Source: Ancylomarina subtilis
GTDB taxonomy: Bacteria > Bacteroidota > Bacteroidia > Bacteroidales > Marinifilaceae
DNA: 64,000 nt
Assembly: GCF_004217115.1 (NCBI RefSeq)
Contig: NZ_SHKN01000001.1
Span: 1,677,781-1,741,780, forward strand
Direction of reading: 5' to 3'
Position 1 is the first letter of the stretch. Each line of letters begins with the position of its first letter. Positions 19,295 to 28,109 of the stretch are shown here, one piece after another. The notes beneath the pieces are model-generated. The model made no database searches. It was not told the DNA's origin and saw only the letters and a list, made by a program, of their open reading frames with translations. A program made the position numbers and the translations under genes.

Positions 19295-20470
19295 CTATTT
19301 CAACTTTAAAAATTTCAGAATAGGTTGCAATCCTCTTATAAATAGATAATAATACACTTTAAGAGGAATCGTGAATTTTATCTCTCGTATTAAGTTCATT
19401 ATCTCTACTGAAAACACTTCTTTTGATCTGTAAAAATGATATAATGTTTCAGCTAAATACCTGTTTCTATTCTTATTATAATAATCTAAATCAAATACAT
19501 TTTTGTAGTTGGATAATTCGCCAAGTATATCCAAGGTAACCATTGTCCGTCTGCACTTAAAACATTTTGAACAATTTTCAATTGTCCCGCCCGTTTCATT
19601 AACATTCTCATATTCAGATGTTACAATACAAACATTTAAATATTTCTTAGTGATATCGAAATCTGTAATTGCTTTCGTTTTCTCAACTCTATTTTTAAAC
19701 AATCCGGACATTCTAACTTCCAATGATTCTGAAGATAATCCATATGAGAGAACAAGCTCCTGATCTTCGGGACTATCGCAAAAAACTTGCATATCCTGAA
19801 ATGGAACAGCATTAGAATAGTAGTAAACGCCAATCTTCTTCTCAAACAATAGAGCACAAGCAATGTTTCTATAAATACAGGTTACACCAAAGGGGATATT
19901 TAAAATTTCATTAAAATTTGTATCAACCCATAATAATGGCAAAGACAGTTCATCGGACAAATCCTGGACAATATTCTTCATTACATTAAAATATCGTCGG
20001 CTTATTTCGCCTTCGTATTGGCCAAAAGCTCCCGCATTAAAAAGTGCTAAGTGGGTAATCTCATCAAATGCATTATTTTTTTCGAGTAAAGAATAGAAAG
20101 AATCAACACCCAATGACATGGCAGTTGCAATCCCACTACCCTCATATTGAGTAGAAACAAGCTCGCATTTTACATTTATTCCTTTTAACTTATCCTGCCC
20201 CAGAAGATAAATTTCTTGTAAATATTTCGTGAATCCATAATACAAGCGTTTGGATACCGGCGTTTCAAATTCAATATCTTCCTGATTATGGAATGCAATA
20301 AGAAATAGAATTATAAAGAATGGATTACAATTTTCAACTGATATGTAATCTTCAAACTCTGAAGCTGTTTCATACCATAATGTTTGTTTATTTCCATCAG
20401 AATAAAAATCACAGGCTATCTTTATTTTTTCTCCATCAATACGTTTATAAACACCGCCTACTTTAATCAT
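19295..20470 (-). CDS. Unknown protein with PP-loop-like and Cys-cluster motifs
   Basis: I do not recognise a named family for this 391-residue protein. Residues 117-128 read AMSLGVDSFYSL, close to the SGGxDS pyrophosphate loop of N-type ATP pyrophosphatases, though the first Gly is Leu. Residues 300-306 hold three Cys in CSKCFKC, a possible metal site as in QueC-like PP-loop proteins. The middle has LWVDTNFNEIL and FGVTCIYRNIACALLF. No signal peptide is present. It is 3 bp upstream of the GH88/105-like gene and is the first gene after Wzx, so it should serve the polysaccharide. It may activate a carboxyl or modify a sugar by adenylation; this is inference. Confidence 0.55.
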   Translation of the reverse strand: MIKVGGVYKRIDGEKIKIACDFYSDGNKQTLWYETASEFEDYISVENCNPFFIILFLIAFHNQEDIEFETPVSKRLYYGFTKYLQEIYLLGQDKLKGINVKCELVSTQYEGSGIATAMSLGVDSFYSLLEKNNAFDEITHLALFNAGAFGQYEGEISRRYFNVMKNIVQDLSDELSLPLLWVDTNFNEILNIPFGVTCIYRNIACALLFEKKIGVYYYSNAVPFQDMQVFCDSPEDQELVLSYGLSSESLEVRMSGLFKNRVEKTKAITDFDITKKYLNVCIVTSEYENVNETGGTIENCSKCFKCRRTMVTLDILGELSNYKNVFDLDYYNKNRNRYLAETLYHFYRSKEVFSVEIMNLIREIKFTIPLKVYYYLFIRGLQPILKFLKLK

Positions 20471-20571
20471 AACGAATAATATTAAGATTATAATTTGACT
20501 CGACTAACAACAGTTTAAACTGATATAAATACATCTCTATAAGAGATCTTAATCAAATATTTTTTTTGAAC

Positions 20572-22098
20572 TCAACTCTTAAATTGCCATTTAAACTTCA
20601 AAATCAGATCCTTAAGAAGGTCTAGAATAATGGTTTTTTCAGAATTATTGATTGCAAAGAAATACATAAGCAAAGCGTAAATGGCTAGAAACAATAGGTT
20701 TTTAATCCCAAAATTCAACCAGCCTGTTCCAGGCAATTCTCTGATAAAAGAACCTATTATCAGAATGATTAGGAATGTAGGCAATATCCTCTTAAACAAT
20801 CCTTTAAAAAATGACAGAATATCTAACTTCAATTTTCTACTGTAATAGACATTAACCACAACAAGAGCAATTAACCATCCTAAAACAATACCATATGTAA
20901 CACCTAATATTCCTAATGAGTCTATTAAAAACCAGCCTATAATTGTTCCCAGTGTAATAAATAACAGGTAAACAAGGGCTTTGAAATAAAACTTATTATT
21001 TGCCTCAAGTAATGAATTGGCAAAGTTTTGAGCAAGAGGTATTGTATAAGCAAGCATAATAACCAAGCCAATTTTCCACGCAATATAATAGGTACTGCCT
21101 ACCCATAGCAGAATAAACTGTTGGCCAAAAAGGATAAAAGCGCCTAATATCGCTAATAGCACTATGAGAGATAATCGTCCGATCCTAACCATCATTGAAG
21201 TTAATTCGGCTCCTGATGCATTGGCAACCATCATTTGAGTTGCCCGGGGTAAAAAAACGGATGATATTGCCCCTGAAAAACTACTGTAATAATTCCCCAA
21301 CAATATACCTACGGCATAAATAGCGACTGATACGGAATCTAACTTAATACCAATAATAACCTGTCCACCTCTCAATTGAAATTGTTGAACGATTGCAAAA
21401 ACAAATATCCAAACTGAATATGAAAATATTTGTTTCACAAATCCCATTTCAAACTTGTGAAGTTTGAAAGTCACTCCTAACTTTTTGAGAACATAATAGC
21501 CATTAAATAATATAACCATCAAATTCATCAGGGTGTCTAATACTACAAGACCAATGGCATCTCCTCCTAACAATAACAGCCCGACAACTAGAAACGACCG
21601 AACTAAATAGCGTAAGATATTTATCATTCTGGGGAACACAAAATGCTCGTAAGCTGAACAAATTGCAGAAAATGCGCCTCCGGGCAAAGTAATTGCCATG
21701 TTGAAGACCAACAAAATAAACATGATCTTGGCTTTACCAATCTCACTTTCTGTTAGCGAATCGCTAAACATGACATCCAAAGAAAAATACAATGCAACAC
21801 CTAATAAAACAACTAAAAGAGAGATTGCACCATAGATCCACATGCTTATGGCCAGAAAATTTTGTTCCCCTTTTTTATCCCCTTCTGCTAAATATTTAGC
21901 AACGAAACGAATAATGGCATTATTCAGACCAAAATCTAAAACACTGATGTAACCCACAAATGCTCCAATAAGTGTATATAAACCATATTCTGCATCACCT
22001 AACTTATGGATTATAAATGGGGTAAGTACTAAACCAACAATATTCGTTAGAATTATTGATAAATATGAAAGTAAAGCACCTTTCTTTAACTGACTCAT
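20572..22098 (-). CDS. Wzx-type polysaccharide flippase
   Basis: A 508-residue membrane protein of the MOP superfamily (RfbX/Wzx/MVF-like) with about fourteen hydrophobic helices. The N-terminal LTPFIIHKLGDAEYGLYTLI is typical of polysaccharide transporters. It would flip the undecaprenyl-linked repeat unit to the periplasm, where the EpsG-type polymerase acts. The C-terminus is basic and cytoplasmic (LKFKWQFKS). A 145-bp AT-rich gap separates it from the upstream wzc gene; I saw no convincing promoter or terminator there. Confidence 0.92.
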   Translation of the reverse strand: MSQLKKGALLSYLSIILTNIVGLVLTPFIIHKLGDAEYGLYTLIGAFVGYISVLDFGLNNAIIRFVAKYLAEGDKKGEQNFLAISMWIYGAISLLVVLLGVALYFSLDVMFSDSLTESEIGKAKIMFILLVFNMAITLPGGAFSAICSAYEHFVFPRMINILRYLVRSFLVVGLLLLGGDAIGLVVLDTLMNLMVILFNGYYVLKKLGVTFKLHKFEMGFVKQIFSYSVWIFVFAIVQQFQLRGGQVIIGIKLDSVSVAIYAVGILLGNYYSSFSGAISSVFLPRATQMMVANASGAELTSMMVRIGRLSLIVLLAILGAFILFGQQFILLWVGSTYYIAWKIGLVIMLAYTIPLAQNFANSLLEANNKFYFKALVYLLFITLGTIIGWFLIDSLGILGVTYGIVLGWLIALVVVNVYYSRKLKLDILSFFKGLFKRILPTFLIILIIGSFIRELPGTGWLNFGIKNLLFLAIYALLMYFFAINNSEKTIILDLLKDLILKFKWQFKS

Positions 22099-22243
22099 TA
22101 TGGAATGTAATATTTCACAGGTAACTAAATTTATTTTTAATTAATTAGCACATTATTTATTGCAAGTGCAGATCGTTTTAAATGTTCATTGTTCAACTAT
22201 CCTCACAATATGATAATACAAAATTTCACAAACGAAATAAGTT

Positions 22244-24727
22244 TTAGTTATTGATATATTCATTATTCAAACTATATCCATAAACATAACTGTAGCCATA
22301 ACCGTATCTTGGCGTTTTAATACCATTAAGAATAAGTCCAAGATTGTTAATTTTAGCTTCACCCAGCATTTTCATATTATGATCTAAGAATGATTTATGA
22401 GTAAACTGATGACGAACAACAAAAATATTTGTGTTGGCATATGGCGTTAACAATAAAGCATCGGTTACAATCCCAACCGGACTCGTATCGATTACGATAC
22501 AATCATAACGTTTTTCCAACTCCTCAAACAAAATCCGTGTTTGCTTTGAGTCAATCAATTCAGCAGGATTGGGTGGTAGAGGTCCTGAAACGATACAGTC
22601 TAAATTTTTATATTCTGTAGTATGAATCACTTCATCAAGATTATTGGAGCCGATTAAATAGGATGTTACTCCCAATTCATCCGAAATATTTAAGTAACCT
22701 CCTATTTGAGGTTTTCTCAAATCAAAGCCCAGTAAAATCGTTTTTCTGCCTGCAAGTGCAAGTATTCCTGCAATGTTAACTGCACAAAACGATTTCCCCT
22801 CGCCGGCAGTAGATGAGGTGACTAATATGGTCTGTTTATCACTTCCATTCTTAAAATAATCCATACGCGTACGCATTGCTCTAAAAGCTTCGGTTATTGG
22901 ATCGCGTGGATACATTTGTGTTAAAACACCTCCATCTTTCTTACTGAGAGCGATATTGCCAATAATGGGTACTGAGGTTATCTCTTCAATGTCATCTTTA
23001 GTTTGAATTTTATTATTAAAAAACTCTTTCAAAAAGATAAATAAAGCAGGTAACAACACCCCAAATAAGATTCCCAATTGGAAAATGAGAGCTGTTTTGG
23101 GCTCGATTATCTCCTCAAAATAGGCCCTTTCAATAATCTCATTATCCGGCAGGTTAGATGCCTTTTGAATTTGAGCTTCCACCCGTTTTTCCAATAGCAT
23201 CGTATAAAGATTGTTCGTGAGATCAAAGTTTCGTTTGATACTCATAAATTGTTGCTCTTTACCAGGAAGCAGATTCTGCTCTCTCGAGATGCTGGTCTTT
23301 TGTTTATTTAAGACCGATTGCTGGTGACTAATATATTCTTGTTGTGAATTGATATTTTCATACAATGTGGCCAAAAGAGTCCCCTCTTGCCTCTCCAGTT
23401 TTTCCAAATACGGGTTGTTCAATTTCTCTTTCCCTTTATACTGGAATAATGATGAACGAACTGTTGCCAACTGAGTTATATACTCACTTAGGACAGTTTG
23501 TTCCAATCCCACTGATGCTGGTGAAATTAGGTTATTATAATCCTCTCTCTTATTTAAATAACCTTTGAGACGTTTGAAATAGGAGGCCTGCATTTCCAAT
23601 TTTAACAACTCAGCATCAATTTCTTGTAATCTCGTATATGCCGCTTCGACCTGAACTGTTGGCATCACAACCTTATTGGAGGTTCTGAAGCGTTGAAGTT
23701 TCGCACCCACTCGTCCCAAAGTATCACCCAGGCCATAGAGTTGCTGATCAATAAATGAGATCGTATTATTGGCAATCAAATTCTTTTGATCCAAGCCATT
23801 CTGTATCCAAACTTCCATCAATTTATTTAGAAAAGCTATTGATTTTTCAAGGCAGGTTCCCGTAGTAGACATATTGGCAATTGATGCTCCTTTTGCTGCA
23901 TACGAAACGTCTATCTCTTTAAAATCCTCAATCATTCGTTTATTATCGCGAATGACGAAGAAAAAATCATTCTCATCGACTAATTGTAGAAAATCAGGCC
24001 GTAAACTCTCAAGCGAAAACCCAAAATTCTTACCCACAATCACCTTCCCTAATTCAAGCTTCTCATTCAGGTCAAAATCATGAACTTCATCTACATCTTC
24101 ATCCTTTAAAAAACTATGAACAACCAAATCTTCACCCTTGGCAACCAATCTTAATTCCCCATTTTCCCCTTTTTTAATATGGAATTCTACATCTATAAGC
24201 TGAGGTTGTGTTGGATCTAAAATAACCTTAAACGGTTTTTCTGAGTAAAATTCATAAGTACCATGTTGTCCTGTTGAAAATAAAAAAGCATTAATCGCAT
24301 CAAAAATATTATCTGCACTATATTCCTCTATATCAATATTTTTTCTGGAAAAATAGCTCACATTAAAATCCAACTGCTCCAGTGTTTGCAATATTTGAGA
24401 TTCCGTTTTCAATAAAATAACCTGATTTTCAAAATTTTGCATATCCGGAGTCGAAAACCCACTCATCATTGCCATTTCATCTGACAATTGCCCCTTAGAC
24501 TCACTCTTAATCAGAACTGTTGAATTTATCTTATAGACAGGTGTCGTATATTTATTTATTAAGAAAGCTGTCAAAAGCCCAATAAATATAAAGCACGCAA
24601 ACCACATCCACTTATTCAAAAAAAGATAAATCCACTTCTTAATGTTTGGCTTTTCTGTCTTTGAAACGTTCCTCAGACTGAATACGTCATCAGAGATTGA
24701 TCTATTATGATTATTTGAATGATACAT
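22244..24727 (-). CDS. wzc: Wzc-type chain-length regulator and BY-kinase
   Basis: An 827-residue polysaccharide co-polymerase fused to a bacterial tyrosine kinase. The Wzz domain spans two membrane helices (about residues 33-52 and 545-565) with a long coiled-coil periplasmic part between them. The cytoplasmic kinase has Walker A VTSSTAGEGKS near 640, Walker A' LLGFDLRKP near 668, and Walker B DCIVIDTSPVGIVTD near 745. The last 20 residues are rich in Tyr, six in the YGYGYSYVYGY stretch plus one more, which is the expected autophosphorylation cluster. It controls polymer length and couples polymerase to the Wza channel, whose gene is 74 bp upstream. Confidence 0.95.
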   Translation of the reverse strand: MYHSNNHNRSISDDVFSLRNVSKTEKPNIKKWIYLFLNKWMWFACFIFIGLLTAFLINKYTTPVYKINSTVLIKSESKGQLSDEMAMMSGFSTPDMQNFENQVILLKTESQILQTLEQLDFNVSYFSRKNIDIEEYSADNIFDAINAFLFSTGQHGTYEFYSEKPFKVILDPTQPQLIDVEFHIKKGENGELRLVAKGEDLVVHSFLKDEDVDEVHDFDLNEKLELGKVIVGKNFGFSLESLRPDFLQLVDENDFFFVIRDNKRMIEDFKEIDVSYAAKGASIANMSTTGTCLEKSIAFLNKLMEVWIQNGLDQKNLIANNTISFIDQQLYGLGDTLGRVGAKLQRFRTSNKVVMPTVQVEAAYTRLQEIDAELLKLEMQASYFKRLKGYLNKREDYNNLISPASVGLEQTVLSEYITQLATVRSSLFQYKGKEKLNNPYLEKLERQEGTLLATLYENINSQQEYISHQQSVLNKQKTSISREQNLLPGKEQQFMSIKRNFDLTNNLYTMLLEKRVEAQIQKASNLPDNEIIERAYFEEIIEPKTALIFQLGILFGVLLPALFIFLKEFFNNKIQTKDDIEEITSVPIIGNIALSKKDGGVLTQMYPRDPITEAFRAMRTRMDYFKNGSDKQTILVTSSTAGEGKSFCAVNIAGILALAGRKTILLGFDLRKPQIGGYLNISDELGVTSYLIGSNNLDEVIHTTEYKNLDCIVSGPLPPNPAELIDSKQTRILFEELEKRYDCIVIDTSPVGIVTDALLLTPYANTNIFVVRHQFTHKSFLDHNMKMLGEAKINNLGLILNGIKTPRYGYGYSYVYGYSLNNEYINN

Positions 24728-24801
24728 GATCTTTGTTTAAATAGGAATTCTATGTGGAAGACATAAGATTGCTTCCTTGAGAAAAAACAATACGTGTAAG
24801 T

Positions 24802-25584
24802 TTACTTAAGAGAATTGGCCAATAAAAAGAAACTTATAATACTCGTTACCAAGCCTAAAGAGAAGGTTTCTCCAAAACCAAACATTTTAGCTTTTATAGG
24901 TTCTACATAAATTAAATCATTAGGCTGAATGTAATAGTTCTGACTATCCACCAGATTTAAATCCGTTAAATCAACGTTTATCGTTTTAGTTCCTTCTGTA
25001 GTAGGGCGTACAATTCTAACTCGTTTTCTTTTACCATATATGGTTAAATCTCCGGCCAAAGAGATCGCTTCAAAAATGGTTAATTGATCCTTATTCATAT
25101 TATACTGTCCTGGCGAATGCACTTCTCCTAAAATTGTAAATTGAGTATTTGTTAATTGCACCTGAAGGGTAAATGTGTCGATATGCTTTTTAAGGATATC
25201 CTGCATTTTAACTTTTACCTCCTTTAATGTTAAATCAACCACTTTAACCTGTCCAACATAAGGGAAATCAATATCGCCCTCGTCACTCACCTGATAGCTC
25301 TGAAACTTTAGAGTACTAGGATCTCCCATGCTGTTCATATTCATTTGTCCTGCATCCAGATTGTACAAACTTGCCACAGCCTCATCAGGTGTTAAAACTC
25401 TAATGTAGATGTAATCTCTTGGCTGGATTGTATAAGCTTCAGTAACCTCAACCGCCTTAGTATAAAGGTTGATATAACTTTTCTTTCCACTCACATCGCG
25501 CATGTAAATGGTTCTTTTCTGAGGAATACACGAAACAAACATCGATAACAACAACAGAAAAATGATAAGCCTATTAAATTTCAT
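24802..25584 (-). CDS. wza: Wza-type outer-membrane polysaccharide export lipoprotein
   Basis: A 260-residue polysaccharide export protein. The N-terminal signal ends in a lipobox-like FVSC, with Cys19 as lipidation site. A Poly_export (Wza) domain follows from about residue 50 (AYTIQPRDYIYIRV), then one SLBB domain from about 147 (ILGEVHSPGQYNMNKDQL). The C-terminal LVTSIISFFLLANS is a hydrophobic or amphipathic helix, which in Wza-like proteins spans the outer membrane. With a single SLBB it is shorter than E. coli Wza (about 380), as is usual in Bacteroidota. It pairs with Wzc directly downstream. Confidence 0.93.
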   Translation of the reverse strand: MKFNRLIIFLLLLSMFVSCIPQKRTIYMRDVSGKKSYINLYTKAVEVTEAYTIQPRDYIYIRVLTPDEAVASLYNLDAGQMNMNSMGDPSTLKFQSYQVSDEGDIDFPYVGQVKVVDLTLKEVKVKMQDILKKHIDTFTLQVQLTNTQFTILGEVHSPGQYNMNKDQLTIFEAISLAGDLTIYGKRKRVRIVRPTTEGTKTINVDLTDLNLVDSQNYYIQPNDLIYVEPIKAKMFGFGETFSLGLVTSIISFFLLANSLK

Positions 25585-25631
25585 AATTTGAAGTATTGAT
25601 TTACAAATACGGATTAACTAATCTTAAATAT

Positions 25632-27107
25632 TTAAACAACATCGATATTTTTCACTTTTTTACCTGAAGCATTCATATGTATATGCTTTGTAAAAGATAT
25701 CATCTGTGGTATCTTATATGCCGACAAATTCTGACTACAAATTCTCAATATCTTGGATTTCACCATCTCGATTTCGGCTTCACTATTCAATACAATATGA
25801 GCTTTAAGGCTCTCACCCAATAATTCATCAGCAACACCTTCGATAGTACAATCAACAACCTCGCTAACTGATAAAATAACAGACTCTATTTCCTTAGGGC
25901 TTATCCTTTTGCCACCGAGCTTTATAATTTCTTTTTTACGACTATCCAGAAAGATATAACCATCCTCATCAACCATTCCGATATCGCCTGTGTACAACCA
26001 CCCCTTTTTTAAAACTTCTTTGGTGCCTGCCGGATCTTTATAATAGCCTTGCATAATGTTATCGCCTTTGGCAACAATCTCACCCAATTCTCCTGAGTCC
26101 AAAACATTTCCTTCTGAATCAACAATTCGAAGCTCAACACCAGGAATTGCTTTACCTATCGATCCCATCTTTTCATTGAGTCGCTCTGCTGATAAAATTG
26201 ATAAACGTGCTGTTGCCTCAGTCTGACCATACATCACAAAAAATGCGATATTGGGAAACGCCTGAATAAAGGTTTCAATAAAAACATCATGCAGTTTACC
26301 GCCCGCTTGAGTCACATATCTTAAATGCGGAAATTCTGAGTTCAGGAAGCTTTGTGACTTTTTTAGCAAAATTTGGAAATGACTTGGCACCCCCGCAAAA
26401 CCGGTACACTTATATTCTTTCAGTTTCTCTATAAACGAACCAATAAAAATGAAATTATTGATTAGAACCAATGCCGCTCCAACTTTTAAGTGTGTATGTA
26501 AAAGCGATAAACCATAGCAATAATAAAATGGCAGCACAACGCCCATAATGTCTGAAGCACTCAGACCTAAATTCCCAATTATTGAATGCGTATTGGCAAT
26601 AATATTTCGATGACTTAACATCACACCCTTAGGTATTCCCGTTGAGCCGGAAGTGTAAAGGATTAAAGCCAGACGACTATCATCAAACGTCTCTCCATTA
26701 AGCCCTGGTACAATTATCTTTTGATATATAATCTTTTCAAAATCAAATTCATTAAAACAAACAAACCCTGAATCCTCTGTCGCTGATTTCCTTGCTCTAA
26801 AATCGACCATGCAAGCTGCATCAGTCGTCTTTACAATATAGGATAAGTTTGATTCCTCAATTAACGGATCTAAGGGCACACACACATTACCCGATTTTAA
26901 AATTGCCAAATAGGCGATGATTGAGAATAATGAATTTTCTGAGATCAATATGATATTTTTATTCTCGCCAATTGTATCTTTCAGATAAGAGGCAAACTTT
27001 AGGCTTTGCTGATAAATCTGACTAAAAGATGTGTTACGACTCTCTCCCAGTAAAAAGTCACTAGTCAGATTTTTTGATTCATCAAATAAATAGTCAAATG
27101 CATTCAT
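25632..27107 (-). CDS. AMP-forming acyl-CoA/acyl-ACP ligase
   Basis: A 491-residue ANL-superfamily adenylating enzyme. The core P-loop-like motif LILYTSGSTGIPKGVMLSHR lies near residues 149-168, FVMYGQTEATARLS near 292 is the A5 motif, LYTGDIGMVDEDGYIFL is A7, and KLGGKRISPKE with GKKVKNID at the C-terminus supplies the two Lys regions. It activates a carboxylic acid as the adenylate and passes it to CoA or to an acyl carrier protein. A carrier protein gene lies in the same block (30067-30366), so loading that carrier is a plausible job. Confidence 0.9.
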   Translation of the reverse strand: MNAFDYLFDESKNLTSDFLLGESRNTSFSQIYQQSLKFASYLKDTIGENKNIILISENSLFSIIAYLAILKSGNVCVPLDPLIEESNLSYIVKTTDAACMVDFRARKSATEDSGFVCFNEFDFEKIIYQKIIVPGLNGETFDDSRLALILYTSGSTGIPKGVMLSHRNIIANTHSIIGNLGLSASDIMGVVLPFYYCYGLSLLHTHLKVGAALVLINNFIFIGSFIEKLKEYKCTGFAGVPSHFQILLKKSQSFLNSEFPHLRYVTQAGGKLHDVFIETFIQAFPNIAFFVMYGQTEATARLSILSAERLNEKMGSIGKAIPGVELRIVDSEGNVLDSGELGEIVAKGDNIMQGYYKDPAGTKEVLKKGWLYTGDIGMVDEDGYIFLDSRKKEIIKLGGKRISPKEIESVILSVSEVVDCTIEGVADELLGESLKAHIVLNSEAEIEMVKSKILRICSQNLSAYKIPQMISFTKHIHMNASGKKVKNIDVV

Positions 27108-27125
27108 ACAAACTTATTTATAGGC

Positions 27126-28103
27126 TCAGAAAATAGGAGCCGATCTTAAATAACTGGTTGTGTGTTGCTTTCTCTCAAAATTCTTAAAGATATTATGAAT
27201 TTCGTCTACTGACCTTTGAAGCTCATTAGCAACGTCCTCTTCACTGTATTTATTCTCCCATGCATACCAAATTAAATCCATTTCTTTAAAAGGCATTTGA
27301 TAGAAAAATTCCTCTTGAGTCTGTTCAGCACTATAGGTATCTGTAGTTGGCGTTCGATCGATTATCTCTTGAGGAATGCCCAAGTATTCAGCTAATTGAT
27401 AAACCTGAGTCTTATAAAGATGCCCAATGGGCATGAGGTCAGCCCCCCCATCACCAAACTTCACAAAAAAACCTTGCTCAACCTCATGCTTATTAGGTGT
27501 TCCTACAACAGCGTAATGAAGACTTTCAGCATGATAATACAACATAGCCATTCTACTACGTTGTTTAAAATTAGTCGCAGCTACAATCTGCAAATATTCA
27601 TTAACCGGCAAAAGCTTGCTCATTGTCTCCCCCTCAGATGTAATAATTGTCAATGAAAATAGTGAAGGCAGATTCTGAGCAATATTCTGTTTGATTTCAA
27701 TCTTGGTTTTATCTTTCAAAGGATTAAATTCAGGAAAAACTCTCGTAATAGCCTCATCTCTTCGTTCATAACATCCAAAGCCATTAAGAGCAGAAGTTAT
27801 ATCTTCAACAACTGTTCTGACTCCATACTTATTGGCTAAAGCCTGAGCTAATGTTAAACTTTCCGGACTTGAATCTCTTTCCGGCATTAAAATACCGATC
27901 ACATTTTCCTTTCCCAATGCTCGACATGCAAGAGCAAGTACAACCGAAGAATCAATCCCTCCACTTATACCTACAACAGCACCTCTGCGTCTCAACTGAT
28001 TCTTAATATTTCCCCTAAGTTTGCGACAAATCTCTTCACAGACCAATTCGATATTTTCGATATTTAAAATCTCTTTTGAGAAAGCTTTGCTTGTTGTTTC
28101 CAT
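27126..28103 (-). CDS. nadE: NAD+ synthase-like amidotransferring enzyme
   Basis: A 325-residue member of the ammonia-dependent NAD synthetase family. The PP-loop is VGISGGIDSS at residues 44-53. VVGTPNKHEVEQGFFVKFGD and PIGHLYKTQVYQLAEYLG are the conserved substrate-binding blocks. No glutaminase domain is present, so ammonia must come from elsewhere, possibly the neighbouring asparagine-synthase-like protein. NadE paralogues within polysaccharide loci are thought to amidate a carboxyl group rather than serve NAD synthesis; here its position between an AMP ligase and AsnB favours that. It may nevertheless be the cell's only NadE, which this window cannot tell. Confidence 0.8.
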   Translation of the reverse strand: METTSKAFSKEILNIENIELVCEEICRKLRGNIKNQLRRRGAVVGISGGIDSSVVLALACRALGKENVIGILMPERDSSPESLTLAQALANKYGVRTVVEDITSALNGFGCYERRDEAITRVFPEFNPLKDKTKIEIKQNIAQNLPSLFSLTIITSEGETMSKLLPVNEYLQIVAATNFKQRSRMAMLYYHAESLHYAVVGTPNKHEVEQGFFVKFGDGGADLMPIGHLYKTQVYQLAEYLGIPQEIIDRTPTTDTYSAEQTQEEFFYQMPFKEMDLIWYAWENKYSEEDVANELQRSVDEIHNIFKNFERKQHTTSYLRSAPIF

Positions 28104-28109
28104 GCTAGA

